A DNA stretch of 64,000 bases from Colwellia sp. 75C3 (GTDB lineage Bacteria > Pseudomonadota > Gammaproteobacteria > Enterobacterales > Alteromonadaceae): NCBI RefSeq assembly GCF_002836255.1, contig NZ_PJAU01000061.1, forward strand, positions 1 through 64,000, read 5' to 3'. Position 1 is the stretch's first letter; every line of letters begins with the position of its first letter. Below, in pieces: positions 48,779 to 58,286 of the stretch. The notes under the pieces are model-generated. The model was not told where the DNA came from, made no database searches, and saw only the letters and a list, made by a program, of their open reading frames with translations. The translations under genes were made by a program, and so were the position numbers.

Positions 48779-51700
48779 ATGAATATTACCCGTATGGCAA
48801 TTAACAACAATCGTACAACGATTATGTTGTTGGTAGTGATTATCTTCTTTGGTCTTAATGCTTATAAAAATATGCCCAAGGATTATGATCCTGGCTTTAT
48901 CATTCGTACTGCACAAGTTATTACCCAGTTCCCAGGCGCTAGCCCTGAGCGTGTAGAAATGCTTATTACTGATAAATTAGAGCGCGTTATACAAGAGTTG
49001 CCAGAACTAGACTTTGTTAAAAGTGAGTCACGAACGGGTATTTCAATTATTAGTGTCAATGTTAAAGAGAGTTACCGTAATTTACGTCCTATTTGGGATA
49101 ACTTACGCCGTAAGATTGAAGCTGCTCAAGTGCAGTTACCCGCAGAAAGTTATACTTCAGTGGTTAATGATGAATTCGGTGATGTTTTTGGTATTGTCAT
49201 TGGTTTAACTGCGGAAGGTTATGATTACCGTGAAATGAAAGAAATCGCTGATCAGGCAAAAGATGCCATGCTGAGATTGACTGAAGCAGCAAAAGTACAG
49301 GTTTTCGGCGAGCAACAAGAGCATATTTTTCTTGAATATGACAATGCACATTTAGCCAACTTGGGTATTTCACCAAGTCAATTAAGTGAGCAGTTATCCA
49401 ATCAGAATATTGTTATTTCTGGTGGCAGTATCATTTTAGCCGATGAAGAAATTACCCTTGAGCCAAGTGGTAATTTTGAAAGTATTGAGGAAATTAAAAG
49501 AACGATTATTCAAATTCCCGGGAGTGAACGTCTACTTTATTTAAGTGACTTGGTTACCATTAAACGTAGTTATCTAGATCCAGTGCAAAGCAAAGTAAGC
49601 CTATCAGGTGAGCAGGGGTTATCAATCGCGGTTGCAATGCGACAAGGCGGCAACAATATTTTACTTGGCCAACAAGTCAATGACCTTATTGCGACGTTAA
49701 ATCAAAGTTATCCTATTGGAGTTGAGTTTGAAGCAGTGTCTTTTCTTCCCTTTGATGTGGAGAAAAAAGTAAATGATTTCTCAAGTAACTTAATTCAAGC
49801 CGTTATTATTGTTACTTTAGTGATGTTACTTAGTTTAGGTTTTAGAACAGGACTTATTGTTGCTGTTTTAATTCCTGCCAGTATGATTTTTGCGATACTT
49901 GTCATGTCGCTGTTTAATATAGGTATTGACCAAATATCTTTAGCAGCACTGATTATTGCCTTAGGCATGTTAGTTGATAACGGCATTGTCATGTCTGAAA
50001 GCATCATGGTGTCGATGGAGAAAGGTAAAAAGGCGATTGATGCTGCTGTCGACTCAGCAAATGAATTAAAAATACCACTATTAACGTCATCACTTACTAC
50101 CGCTGCGGCATTCCTCCCTATATTTTTAGCTGAATCAGCCACGGGTGAATACACGGCATCACTTTTTAAAGTGGTTACCATCACTTTATTATGCTCTTGG
50201 GTACTGTCTATGACGGTTATTCCTATGCTTTGTGTAAATTTTATGAAAGTGAAAAAGACAACGGCGTTATTTGATAGTCCATTGTTTGTTGGCTACCGCG
50301 CATTACTTATTAACTTACTGCATTTTCGCTGGCTAACATTAGCAATAACCTTGGTATTATTTATTACCGCGGTTTGGGGACTGTCATTTATTCCTAAATT
50401 ATTTTTCCCACCTTCAGATCGTGCATTTTTCAAAATGGAATTAGAAATGCCTATTGGTACCACGTTAGCCGCAACAGAGCGTATTACCCAGGATATTGAA
50501 AAATATATTAGTGATGAGCTAAAAACAACATCAGAAAACGAAACCGGTGTAACTAACTGGGTTACTTACCTAGGTAACGGTGGTCCACGGTTCTTGCTTA
50601 CTCACAATCCTAAACCAACCAGTAGCAACTATGCATTAATGATTATCAATGTGACCGATCAAACACTGGTTGATCAAACTATGGATAAACTTGAACGCTA
50701 TAGCTTGGCTAATTTTCCTGACTTATTAGTTAAACTACGTAAAATTGAAAATGGTGCACCGATTGAAAACCCAATAGAAGTACGTATAAACGGCACTGAC
50801 GCAGAGCAATTATTCAATATTGTTGATCAAGTTAAAAAGCGTATGAGCGAAATACAGGGTGTAAAAGCTATAAGTGATAATTGGGGAATGCCAATTAAAA
50901 AACTACAGGTCAATATAAACCAAAGCCGCGCCCGTCGCGCTGGTGTATCGAGTAAAGATATTGCCATGTCATTGCAAACAGGTCTTTCTGGGGTCGAATT
51001 AAGTCAGTATAGGGAAGGGGATATTGTTATTCCAATAACTATGCGTACTCAAGCGGGCGATCGCCAAGACATTGGGAAATTACAAGCACTGGCAGTATAT
51101 TCTCAGTCCAGCGGTAGTTCAGTACCACTAACACAAGTTGCTGATATTAAAGTTGTTTGGGAATCAGCTAAAATCCTGCGACGAGATCGCTTAAAAACGA
51201 TTACTATTGGTGGTCAAATTGACAATACCATCACGGCTAATGAAGCGTTTAAGCAGTTAATACCTTGGCTTGAAGAACAACAAAAAGTATGGCCAATTAC
51301 CTACACCTATGAGTTGGGTGGCGAGTATGAAACATCAGGTAAGGCAAATAAATCAATAGGAGATAAATTACCTATTGCTGGTTTTATAATACTGTTATTA
51401 CTTATTGCGCAGTTTAATTCGGTGAGAAAAGCATTCATTATATTACTCACTATTCCATTAGGTATTATTGGCGTAACAGTAGGCTTATTAGTAGGGCAAT
51501 CTTTTATCGGCTTTATGACCATGTTAGGCATAATTTCTTTGGCTGGTATTGTTATTAATAATGCGATTGTCTTGTTAGAGCGAATTAAAATTGAAGAACA
51601 AGCACTGCACAATGATCCTTGCCAAGCGATTATTAATGCTGCTCAGCAACGTCTTAGACCGATTGTATTAACGACAGCAACAACCATTTTTGGCTTAATT

Positions 51701-51856
51701 CCGTTATACCTAGGTGGTGGTGCATTTTGGGAGCCAATGGCTATTGCAATTATAGGTGGGTTATTATTTTCTACCGTATTTACCTTAGGTGTTATCCCTG
51801 TTGTTTATGCGGTATTGTTTTCTGTTAAAACGCCAACAAAACAAACGACTGTATAA
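48779..51856 (+). CDS. RND family efflux pump permease
   Basis: A 1025-residue AcrB/MexB-type proton-driven pump: twelve membrane helices and two large periplasmic loops. Signatures include FPGASPERVEMLITDKLERVIQELPELDFVKSESRTG, the charged residues of helix 4 in IIALGMLVDNGIVMSES, and a repeat-like second half with GIVINNAIVLLERI. It resembles the multidrug or solvent RND group rather than metal (CusA) pumps. Forms an operon with the adaptor, probably with the DUF3313 lipoprotein. Confidence 0.94.
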   Translation: MNITRMAINNNRTTIMLLVVIIFFGLNAYKNMPKDYDPGFIIRTAQVITQFPGASPERVEMLITDKLERVIQELPELDFVKSESRTGISIISVNVKESYRNLRPIWDNLRRKIEAAQVQLPAESYTSVVNDEFGDVFGIVIGLTAEGYDYREMKEIADQAKDAMLRLTEAAKVQVFGEQQEHIFLEYDNAHLANLGISPSQLSEQLSNQNIVISGGSIILADEEITLEPSGNFESIEEIKRTIIQIPGSERLLYLSDLVTIKRSYLDPVQSKVSLSGEQGLSIAVAMRQGGNNILLGQQVNDLIATLNQSYPIGVEFEAVSFLPFDVEKKVNDFSSNLIQAVIIVTLVMLLSLGFRTGLIVAVLIPASMIFAILVMSLFNIGIDQISLAALIIALGMLVDNGIVMSESIMVSMEKGKKAIDAAVDSANELKIPLLTSSLTTAAAFLPIFLAESATGEYTASLFKVVTITLLCSWVLSMTVIPMLCVNFMKVKKTTALFDSPLFVGYRALLINLLHFRWLTLAITLVLFITAVWGLSFIPKLFFPPSDRAFFKMELEMPIGTTLAATERITQDIEKYISDELKTTSENETGVTNWVTYLGNGGPRFLLTHNPKPTSSNYALMIINVTDQTLVDQTMDKLERYSLANFPDLLVKLRKIENGAPIENPIEVRINGTDAEQLFNIVDQVKKRMSEIQGVKAISDNWGMPIKKLQVNINQSRARRAGVSSKDIAMSLQTGLSGVELSQYREGDIVIPITMRTQAGDRQDIGKLQALAVYSQSSGSSVPLTQVADIKVVWESAKILRRDRLKTITIGGQIDNTITANEAFKQLIPWLEEQQKVWPITYTYELGGEYETSGKANKSIGDKLPIAGFIILLLLIAQFNSVRKAFIILLTIPLGIIGVTVGLLVGQSFIGFMTMLGIISLAGIVINNAIVLLERIKIEEQALHNDPCQAIINAAQQRLRPIVLTTATTIFGLIPLYLGGGAFWEPMAIAIIGGLLFSTVFTLGVIPVVYAVLFSVKTPTKQTTV

Positions 51857-52006
51857 GTTAGCTATTTTCACAGACTATCACTAGTGAAATAGCAAAATAG
51901 GTCAGGTATACTAAGCGCAATTAAAGCAAGTACTCTTACTTTTATCTATTAAAGATAAGGTAGGGGACTTGTCTCAACGTTTATATATCACTAGATGAGT
52001 AACTAA

Positions 52007-52336
52007 ATGGCCGTTATTAATTGTCCGGGTTGTAAGAAAAAGATTTCTGATAAAGCAAAAAGCTGTAATCACTGTAACCTTGATTTATCAGAGCTCGACT
52101 CCGATCAACTTGCCAACCTTAACCGTGTTAGTGTTATTAATAAAACCCAACGTCTAATGAATTTCTCTTTTATCGCCATGTTGTTCTTCTGTGGTGGGTT
52201 TTTATTTATGTTTAGAGATAATATCGCACCGGGTACATGGCAACATAACCTAGCCATGGCCAGTACCTTTATCGGTTTTTTCATGTATATAATCATCCGT
52301 GCCATGCTGCTCTTGACCAAGCGTAAAGCGAGTTAG
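52007..52336 (+). CDS. Zinc-ribbon membrane protein
   Basis: A 109-residue protein: zinc ribbon INCPGCKKKISDKAKSCNHCNLDL (CxxC...CxxC), a linker, and two membrane helices (MNFSFIAMLFFCGGFLFMF and ASTFIGFFMYIIIRAMLLL). Function unknown; conserved type in Alteromonadales. Confidence 0.82.
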   Translation: MAVINCPGCKKKISDKAKSCNHCNLDLSELDSDQLANLNRVSVINKTQRLMNFSFIAMLFFCGGFLFMFRDNIAPGTWQHNLAMASTFIGFFMYIIIRAMLLLTKRKAS

Positions 52337-52408
52337 CTTTTTCTGGTACAATATTTACACTCGAAAAAAGCAACTAACACTTAATACTACTTATACCTCG
52401 GAATTCTA

Positions 52409-52732
52409 ATGGATGTAATTAAAACCATAGACGCCATGTCAAAAGACATGTACTTACGCTTAAAGTGTGCTGCAGAAACAGGAAAATGGCCTGAAGGTAC
52501 TGTTGTTGATAAACCTCAACGCGCTACAGCGTTACAATTAAGTATGGCATATCAAGCTAGGCACTTAGACAATGATGAGATGCTTACCATAGGCCCAGAC
52601 GGTCGCGTGGTTGAAAAGAATAAACGACAGTTAAAAGCCGAGTTTTCTGGTAACAAGCCGGAAGAGCCACTTAAAAGCTGTACTAAACCAACACAAGCGG
52701 ACATCGCTTATTTCAGCAACAATGAGCTTTAA
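52409..52732 (+). CDS. DUF1315/YeaC-like protein
   Basis: A 107-residue protein of the YeaC/DUF1315 family: IKTIDAMSKDMYLRLKCAAETGKWPEGTVVDKPQRATALQLSMAYQARHL is diagnostic. Role unknown, highly conserved in gammaproteobacteria. It lies just upstream of the DUF349 gene. Confidence 0.88.
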   Translation: MDVIKTIDAMSKDMYLRLKCAAETGKWPEGTVVDKPQRATALQLSMAYQARHLDNDEMLTIGPDGRVVEKNKRQLKAEFSGNKPEEPLKSCTKPTQADIAYFSNNEL

Positions 52733-52785
52733 GTCTGTACTTAAATCCCTCTCGTTATTCTCTAACTGAAAGAATTAAATTAACT

Positions 52786-55656
52786 ATGATCTTCTCCAAA
52801 TTTTTTAAAACAAAAGTTAACTGGCAACATAAAGACGCGACTGTACGTATTACCGCGATTAATGATGAATTATCTGCTGATAACAGTGAGCAATTCGCCA
52901 TATTAAATGATCTTATCAAACATGATATTAGTGATTTAGTGCGCCGTGCTGCACTTATCAAAGTAGGCACTTTTGATTGTTACCTTGAAGCAAGTAAAGA
53001 TAATAACCAAGTAAAAGTAAAACAATTTGCGGCCAAACAAGTGCATGATATTTTAGCAACTGATCACAATGTAGTGATCAGTACTGAACAAAAGCAAACG
53101 CTATTAGCCCAACAAGCAACAACACCTGTGTTGTCTACTGCTTTATTAGAAGCATGGTTAGCTCATGAACAAGACAGCGCTATTATGATAGCGCTTTACC
53201 AGCAAATAAGTGCACGTAAAACGACAATGCACTTATTAACACATAGCTTTAGCCAAAAACAAAACCCTGATTTTCAGACGTATTTACTTAATCAAGTTGA
53301 TGACAGTAAAGTATTAGAAAAGCTAAGTAAAAAAGCATGTAATGACTTATTAACGCAACAAATTGAAGATAAAATCGCAGCAATACAGGCCGCGATTGAA
53401 AAACCACAAAAATTAACCAAGCAAATTCAACTGACCTTATCAAAACTGCAAGCGTTAAAAGATGTTGCTGATTATGGTGTTTACAAAAAACGTAAAACAC
53501 TATTAATAAGTGATTGGCAGGCCCTAGAAGCTGAATTTGATGTTTTTACTGCCGAAGAACTAGTGGTGTTTAATGATAAATATCAAAGCATAGTGACTCA
53601 ACTGGAAAAGTTATTCATTGCCAAAGCAGAAAACTATCAGCAGCAAATAATAAGCGATAAGTTAGCTCATGATAAACAGCAAGACAAAAAAGAGTTCACT
53701 CAACAGCTTAATCAGATCAGCCAAGGTATTACCACGGCGGTATTTTCAAGTGATAACGTTGATGAAGAACAATTTAAAGAGTTGTTACGTCAGTTAACCA
53801 CCGATATAAAAGCATCGGTACTTAATAAAGCTGAACAAGACGGCTTTATTACCCAAGTAACGAAATTAACTACACGTTTAGGTGAAATACCAGAAATTGC
53901 TGAATCGGTTAGTGAAGCGACCAATTTGATTTCGAAAATCTCACAATTAACCTTACCAAAATCATTAGATGAATTGAACGATCGTCAAGAAACCTACAAT
54001 GATTGGCTAAAAGCGTGGCGCGTCATTGAACGGAAAACAGCAGGTATTTTACCCGAATCCATTGTTAAAGCTCAAAAAGAAATCGTAAGTAACTGGCAGG
54101 GCGGATTAAAGTCACTACAAAGTCAGCAAAAAGAACTGTTTTTTCAACATAAGAAAAGACTAGTAGACATAAAACGCTTACTTAGTAACGGTAAATTCAA
54201 AGTTTGTTTTGGTTTGTTTAAAGGTGTAAAAGAAAGCATTCACCAGTTGTCTGCTCAGCAACAACAGCAATTACAACGTGACTTTGACCAAGTTAGCGAA
54301 AAAATGGTCGAGCTAAGCGATTGGGAACACTACATCGCCACACCACGTAAACAAGAGTTACTGTTAGCGATGCAAACATTGGTTGAAACACCACTTGATA
54401 ACCCGAATGAGCAAGCGACCAAAGTTAAAGAATACCGTAATACTTGGAATTCTTTAGGTCACGCAGATGAGGATGTTGATAAGCAGTTAAATGAGCAGTT
54501 TAATCAACTTTGTGAACAAGCGTTTGCCCCGTGTCGTTTATTCTACGCTGAGCAAGATAAAATACGTTTACAGCATCTAGAGCAACGTCAAAAATTATTA
54601 GAAAAAGCAGAACAGTTTGTTGTCAATCTTAATGAGTCGCAAGAAGCACAGACGGTAGATTTCAAAAAACTGGACGGTCAACTCAATAATTTACAACAGC
54701 AGTGGAATAACGCGGGTGAAGTAGATCGTAACCAATATAAAAAATTACAGCTTAAATTTAAAAATGCTATTACCCCGATTAAAAATGCCATTAGCGTTTT
54801 CCATTTAAGTAACAGCACAGAAAAACAAGCGTTGATCACTAAAGCAGAAGCGTTACTTGCCAGTGAAGATGTTTTAGCTGCTATTGAATCGGCGAAACAG
54901 TTACAACAAACATGGCGTGAAATCGGTTTTGCCGGTAACCATCAAGAAAATCAGTTGTGGCAAAAATTCCGTGAAGTTAATGATGCGTTATTCTCTAAAA
55001 GACAACAGTTTAAGTCTGATCAACAAGCGGCGTTATCAACTCAGCAACAAGTTTTTGTTGATCAAGTAGTTATCATTGAAGAGTCTCTTAATAGCTTAGC
55101 AAATAAAGATGACAAGCAAGTTTTGCAATCAATTGAGCAGCAAGCACAAACGTTACTTAACGACGTTATTGCTCATAGACCTGTTATTAAGCCTGTAGCA
55201 AATCGTCTAGAAAGGATAATTAAAAATATTGAGCAAGTGATAAAAAGTAATAGCCAGGTCAAGGAATCTCAGAGTTGGTCAAACTTGTTTGAGTTATTGT
55301 CCTTACACGCTCAAAACAAGCAAGAGTTGGCAGAATTACAAACATCAGCTGTTTTCAATAATATGACCAGTTTTTGGCAAAAACGTTTCCAAGAACATGT
55401 TAAGTTAACGAAACAAGTTCAAGCGAGTTCTCGCTTTGATAAAACCCTAGAAATTGAAATACTGGGTAAAAGTGATTCGCCAGCAGATCTAGCTGCTCAG
55501 CGTATGAAAGTACAAGTACAGCTAATGCAGGAACAAATGCTTTCAGGTACTGAAATTGATTTAAGTAAATTACTTGTTGATTGGTTGATGTTAGGTCAAC
55601 TTGCTGAAAGTGATTTACCATTAATTGAGCGTTTAAAAGGCATTTATTGTTTGTAG
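52786..55656 (+). CDS. DUF349 repeat protein
   Basis: A 956-residue cytosolic protein. The first 130 residues look like HEAT-type helical repeats (VNWQHKDATVRITAINDE, LVRRAALIKVGTFDCYLEAS); the rest is long coiled coil with several DUF349 modules recognisable by W-x(6)-A/G spacing (TWNSLGHADEDVDKQLNEQFNQLCEQAF, QQWNNAGEVDRNQYKKLQLKFKNAI, TWREIGFAGNHQENQLWQKFREVNDALF). Function not established. ATG 52786. A strong terminator follows at 55729. Confidence 0.9.
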   Translation: MIFSKFFKTKVNWQHKDATVRITAINDELSADNSEQFAILNDLIKHDISDLVRRAALIKVGTFDCYLEASKDNNQVKVKQFAAKQVHDILATDHNVVISTEQKQTLLAQQATTPVLSTALLEAWLAHEQDSAIMIALYQQISARKTTMHLLTHSFSQKQNPDFQTYLLNQVDDSKVLEKLSKKACNDLLTQQIEDKIAAIQAAIEKPQKLTKQIQLTLSKLQALKDVADYGVYKKRKTLLISDWQALEAEFDVFTAEELVVFNDKYQSIVTQLEKLFIAKAENYQQQIISDKLAHDKQQDKKEFTQQLNQISQGITTAVFSSDNVDEEQFKELLRQLTTDIKASVLNKAEQDGFITQVTKLTTRLGEIPEIAESVSEATNLISKISQLTLPKSLDELNDRQETYNDWLKAWRVIERKTAGILPESIVKAQKEIVSNWQGGLKSLQSQQKELFFQHKKRLVDIKRLLSNGKFKVCFGLFKGVKESIHQLSAQQQQQLQRDFDQVSEKMVELSDWEHYIATPRKQELLLAMQTLVETPLDNPNEQATKVKEYRNTWNSLGHADEDVDKQLNEQFNQLCEQAFAPCRLFYAEQDKIRLQHLEQRQKLLEKAEQFVVNLNESQEAQTVDFKKLDGQLNNLQQQWNNAGEVDRNQYKKLQLKFKNAITPIKNAISVFHLSNSTEKQALITKAEALLASEDVLAAIESAKQLQQTWREIGFAGNHQENQLWQKFREVNDALFSKRQQFKSDQQAALSTQQQVFVDQVVIIEESLNSLANKDDKQVLQSIEQQAQTLLNDVIAHRPVIKPVANRLERIIKNIEQVIKSNSQVKESQSWSNLFELLSLHAQNKQELAELQTSAVFNNMTSFWQKRFQEHVKLTKQVQASSRFDKTLEIEILGKSDSPADLAAQRMKVQVQLMQEQMLSGTEIDLSKLLVDWLMLGQLAESDLPLIERLKGIYCL

Positions 55657-55728
55657 ACTCATTGTTGACGTTACAGACGTTAGATAAATCTAGTTAAACG
55701 TAACGAACACCACACCCAGCACAAAACT

Positions 55729-55772
55729 AAAAATCAGTTTGTTTCTTAATATGAAGCAAACTGATTTTTTTT
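55729..55772 (+). terminator. Rho-independent terminator after DUF349 gene
   Basis: AAATCAGTTTGTTTC pairs with GAAGCAAACTGATTT (one G-T), then eight T. Confidence 0.9.
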
Positions 55773-55919
55773 GTAATTACCCGTATCAAAAACAGGCTAC
55801 TTATTACCATTGGTAACAATTTTTAATCCACATTAACAACCAGTTACATTGTTTTTATCCATAACCATTATAATAAATCACGCTAAGTAATATTATTTTT
55901 AATAGGGTAAGCAAAATAA

Positions 55920-56468
55920 ATGACACAATTAAGTTATAGAGACAATGGCTTCACGTTAATTGAGTTAGTGGTTGTTATGGTAATTTTAGGCATCTTGGCT
56001 GTTACGGCTGCACCAAAGTTTATAAGTTTGGCTCATGATTCAAGAGCCTCGACACTGGAATCTATTGGTGGGGCAATGGCTAGTGGTTTGCAACTCATTC
56101 ATTCCCGCGCAATTATCGATAACGAGCAAACAGGTAAAGGTTTAATTCAAATTGCCGGAGTAGATATACCTTTATATAACGGCTATCCCTCTGTGCGTGG
56201 TAGAGATAGTTTTCCTGTTCAAAATGCACAAGTAAAAGCATGGTTAGACATAGATGCCGTTGATCGTAATACGGCTTTCCGTAATCGTGATGCAGCGCCA
56301 TTTTTCACCGATAAATCCTCATTCAATAACTACATCTATATTTTCTTTATCACTGATTATGATCAAAAATCTAAGATTAAATGCCATATTCGCTACGAAA
56401 ACCCGCTAGTTAAACCTGAAAGTGCTCCGAAAAATCCAGTAATCACAATAGAAACAGATGATTGTTAA
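55920..56468 (+). CDS. Type IV pilin-like protein (MSHA-like)
   Basis: A 182-residue prepilin: short leader ending in G, cleavage before F, then FTLIELVVVMVILGILAVTAAPKFISLAHDSRASTLESIGGAM, the class III signal and N-terminal helix with Glu5. The C-terminal region has two Cys (KCHIRYENP, TDDC) forming the usual D-loop. It resembles MSHA minor pilins (MshB/MshC kind) but stands alone here. Processed by PilD and exported to a pilus or pseudopilus. Confidence 0.88.
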   Translation: MTQLSYRDNGFTLIELVVVMVILGILAVTAAPKFISLAHDSRASTLESIGGAMASGLQLIHSRAIIDNEQTGKGLIQIAGVDIPLYNGYPSVRGRDSFPVQNAQVKAWLDIDAVDRNTAFRNRDAAPFFTDKSSFNNYIYIFFITDYDQKSKIKCHIRYENPLVKPESAPKNPVITIETDDC

Positions 56469-56775
56469 CTCTTAATAAGTGATGGCCTGTTACGCATACT
56501 CTTTAGCTAATAGTGTGTTCCCCCTAGTTAAAACACGTATATTTCCTTTCCTTCTATGCTGCTAACACGTATTCTGACTATTACTTTTTTCTAAACAATA
56601 ATAGTCATAAAAAAAACTATGTATCCGTATATCAACTTACTAAACACCTTATTCGACTAACTTACCCATTAAAGCTAATGTAGGTGATAAAAGTGTAATA
56701 AATCGGGAAAGTTAGCTCCCTTGATATGGATAGCCTTGTTTAACTTAGTAATACGACTTTATTAAAGGGGTCCTT
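56469..56775. other. Intergenic region
   Basis: 307 bp, AT-rich, with no ORF or repeat I can support. It probably contains the promoter of the lipoprotein gene at 56776, which is preceded by AAAGGGG. Confidence 0.5.
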
Positions 56776-56958
56776 ATGAAAATTTTTTGTATCTTAGTTA
56801 GTAGCTTATTACTTTCATCCTGTGTGTACTATAGTGTACAACGCGATTTAGGCGGCAGTTCATCTATACCTTGTTCGCAAGGTTCATCTAAAGACAATGC
56901 AAAGTGTAAGGCCGAAATCAAAGCGATTAATCAAGAAATTAATAAACAAGCGCAATGA
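56776..56958 (+). CDS. Small lipoprotein
   Basis: A 60-residue predicted lipoprotein: MKIFCILVSSLLLSSC with lipobox LSSC, then a short polar region with two Cys (IPCSQGSSKDNAKCKAEI) and a basic helix. Family not recognised. AAAGGGG lies before ATG 56776. Confidence 0.7.
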   Translation: MKIFCILVSSLLLSSCVYYSVQRDLGGSSSIPCSQGSSKDNAKCKAEIKAINQEINKQAQ

Positions 56959-57048
56959 TTAGCTCTGCATTTAAAAAAATAGTGTTTTAAAACGATATTG
57001 TTTATAAAACACTATTACTTATGTTATCCCAAAAAAAAGGACGTTTTT

Positions 57049-57519
57049 ATGAAGTTTTGGTTATCAAGTTTACTTGGTTTGTTGTTTGTATTTCCAATTA
57101 TGGTCAACGCGAAAGAGCAGAGTTTTGACTATGAAAAATTTACTAACGAGTACTTCGCCGCTTGGACTAATGTTCAAAAGCCCCAGGCAACAAAGCAAGA
57201 CTTAGAACATTATTTGACCTTTTTAACCGATGATATTGGTTATCAGCATTTACCGTATTCAAATGATGATAGTCGTGCCCCCGATGGTAAAGTTATGCTG
57301 CGTAAAGGCATGAATTATTACCTAGGTATACATACTCAGTACCAAGCCAAATTGACCAATAAGTCTTTTGGTCACAATGTTATTATGATTGAGTTTCGCA
57401 CTAAGGCGAAAGGTATACATCCAGATAATGGTCAAGAAATTCTTATTGATAATAGCGTATTAGAAGTGTTCGAGATTGAACAAGGTAAAATTTCAGTTAT
57501 CCGCCACTACAGTAATTAA
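57049..57519 (+). CDS. Exported NTF2/SnoaL-like protein
   Basis: A 156-residue protein with a signal peptide (KFWLSSLLGLLFVFPIMVNA) and a SnoaL-like domain: YEKFTNEYFAAWTNVQKPQATKQDLEHYLTFLTDDIGYQHLPY, GKVMLRKGMNYYLG, IDNSVLEVFEIEQGKISVIRHYSN. Periplasmic; ligand unknown. AAAAGGA precedes ATG 57049, while the frame extends to 56998. Confidence 0.8.
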   Translation: MKFWLSSLLGLLFVFPIMVNAKEQSFDYEKFTNEYFAAWTNVQKPQATKQDLEHYLTFLTDDIGYQHLPYSNDDSRAPDGKVMLRKGMNYYLGIHTQYQAKLTNKSFGHNVIMIEFRTKAKGIHPDNGQEILIDNSVLEVFEIEQGKISVIRHYSN

Positions 57520-57555
57520 TGTTGACTAAACCAAGGTTTAAGGAATAGCAAGGAT

Positions 57556-58044
57556 ATGATACGTACAGTTCAAGAAAAAGACGCAGAGGCTATTTGTGAT
57601 ATTTATAATCATTACATTACCAACACTATTATTACCTTTGAAGAGCAAACAATAACCCCAGTAGAGATGTTAAGTAGGATCACAAAAGTACTCAACGCTG
57701 AACTACCTTGGTTAGTTGTTGAGGACGATACCGGAGAAGTCGCAGGTTACGCTTATGCAACCAAGTGGCGTGAACGTTTCTCTTATCGATTTTCAGTAGA
57801 AGTCACTGTGTACTTATCAGCAGAGCATGGCGGAAAAGGGCTAGGCAGTCAGTTATACCAAGCCTTATTTGATAAATTAAAAGTGTTGGGAATCCATAGT
57901 GTTATTGGTGGTATTACCTTACCCAATGCTGCCAGTGTCGCTTTACATGAGAAATTCGGCATGGAAAAAGTTGCGCACTTTAAAGAAGTCGGCTTAAAGT
58001 TTGACCGTTGGTTAGATGTTGGTTATTGGCAAGCCACGTTTTAG
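57556..58044 (+). CDS. GNAT family N-acetyltransferase (phosphinothricin-acetyltransferase-like)
   Basis: A 162-residue GNAT of the PAT/Bar type: IRTVQEKDAEAICDIYNHYITNTIITFEEQ, AGYAYATKWRERFSYRFSVEVTVYLSAEHGGKGLGSQLYQAL, GGITLPNAASVALHEKFGMEKVAHFKEVGLKFDRWLDVGYWQ. The closing Kf..W.DVgyWq is diagnostic. Family members acetylate small amines such as methionine sulfone or phosphinothricin; the real substrate is unknown. AAGGAT precedes ATG 57556. Confidence 0.9.
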   Translation: MIRTVQEKDAEAICDIYNHYITNTIITFEEQTITPVEMLSRITKVLNAELPWLVVEDDTGEVAGYAYATKWRERFSYRFSVEVTVYLSAEHGGKGLGSQLYQALFDKLKVLGIHSVIGGITLPNAASVALHEKFGMEKVAHFKEVGLKFDRWLDVGYWQATF

Positions 58045-58286
58045 TCTATAAATCCTAGCTGCAAACGCTATGTCACCGTTATTTCACTATTTCACTATTC
58101 TGTTCATCCCATTATCAGTCGTGGAAGTAAAGGCGTACAATATTGCGCTTTTTTGCTGTGGTAATATATCTTAAAATTAGAACTAACCACCGTAACTCAC
58201 TTACATTTATTTTGCGTATGTGATTAAGTATGGATAATTAAAAAGATAGTAAATTCAACCGATACAAACGTATAAGGTACCCATTT

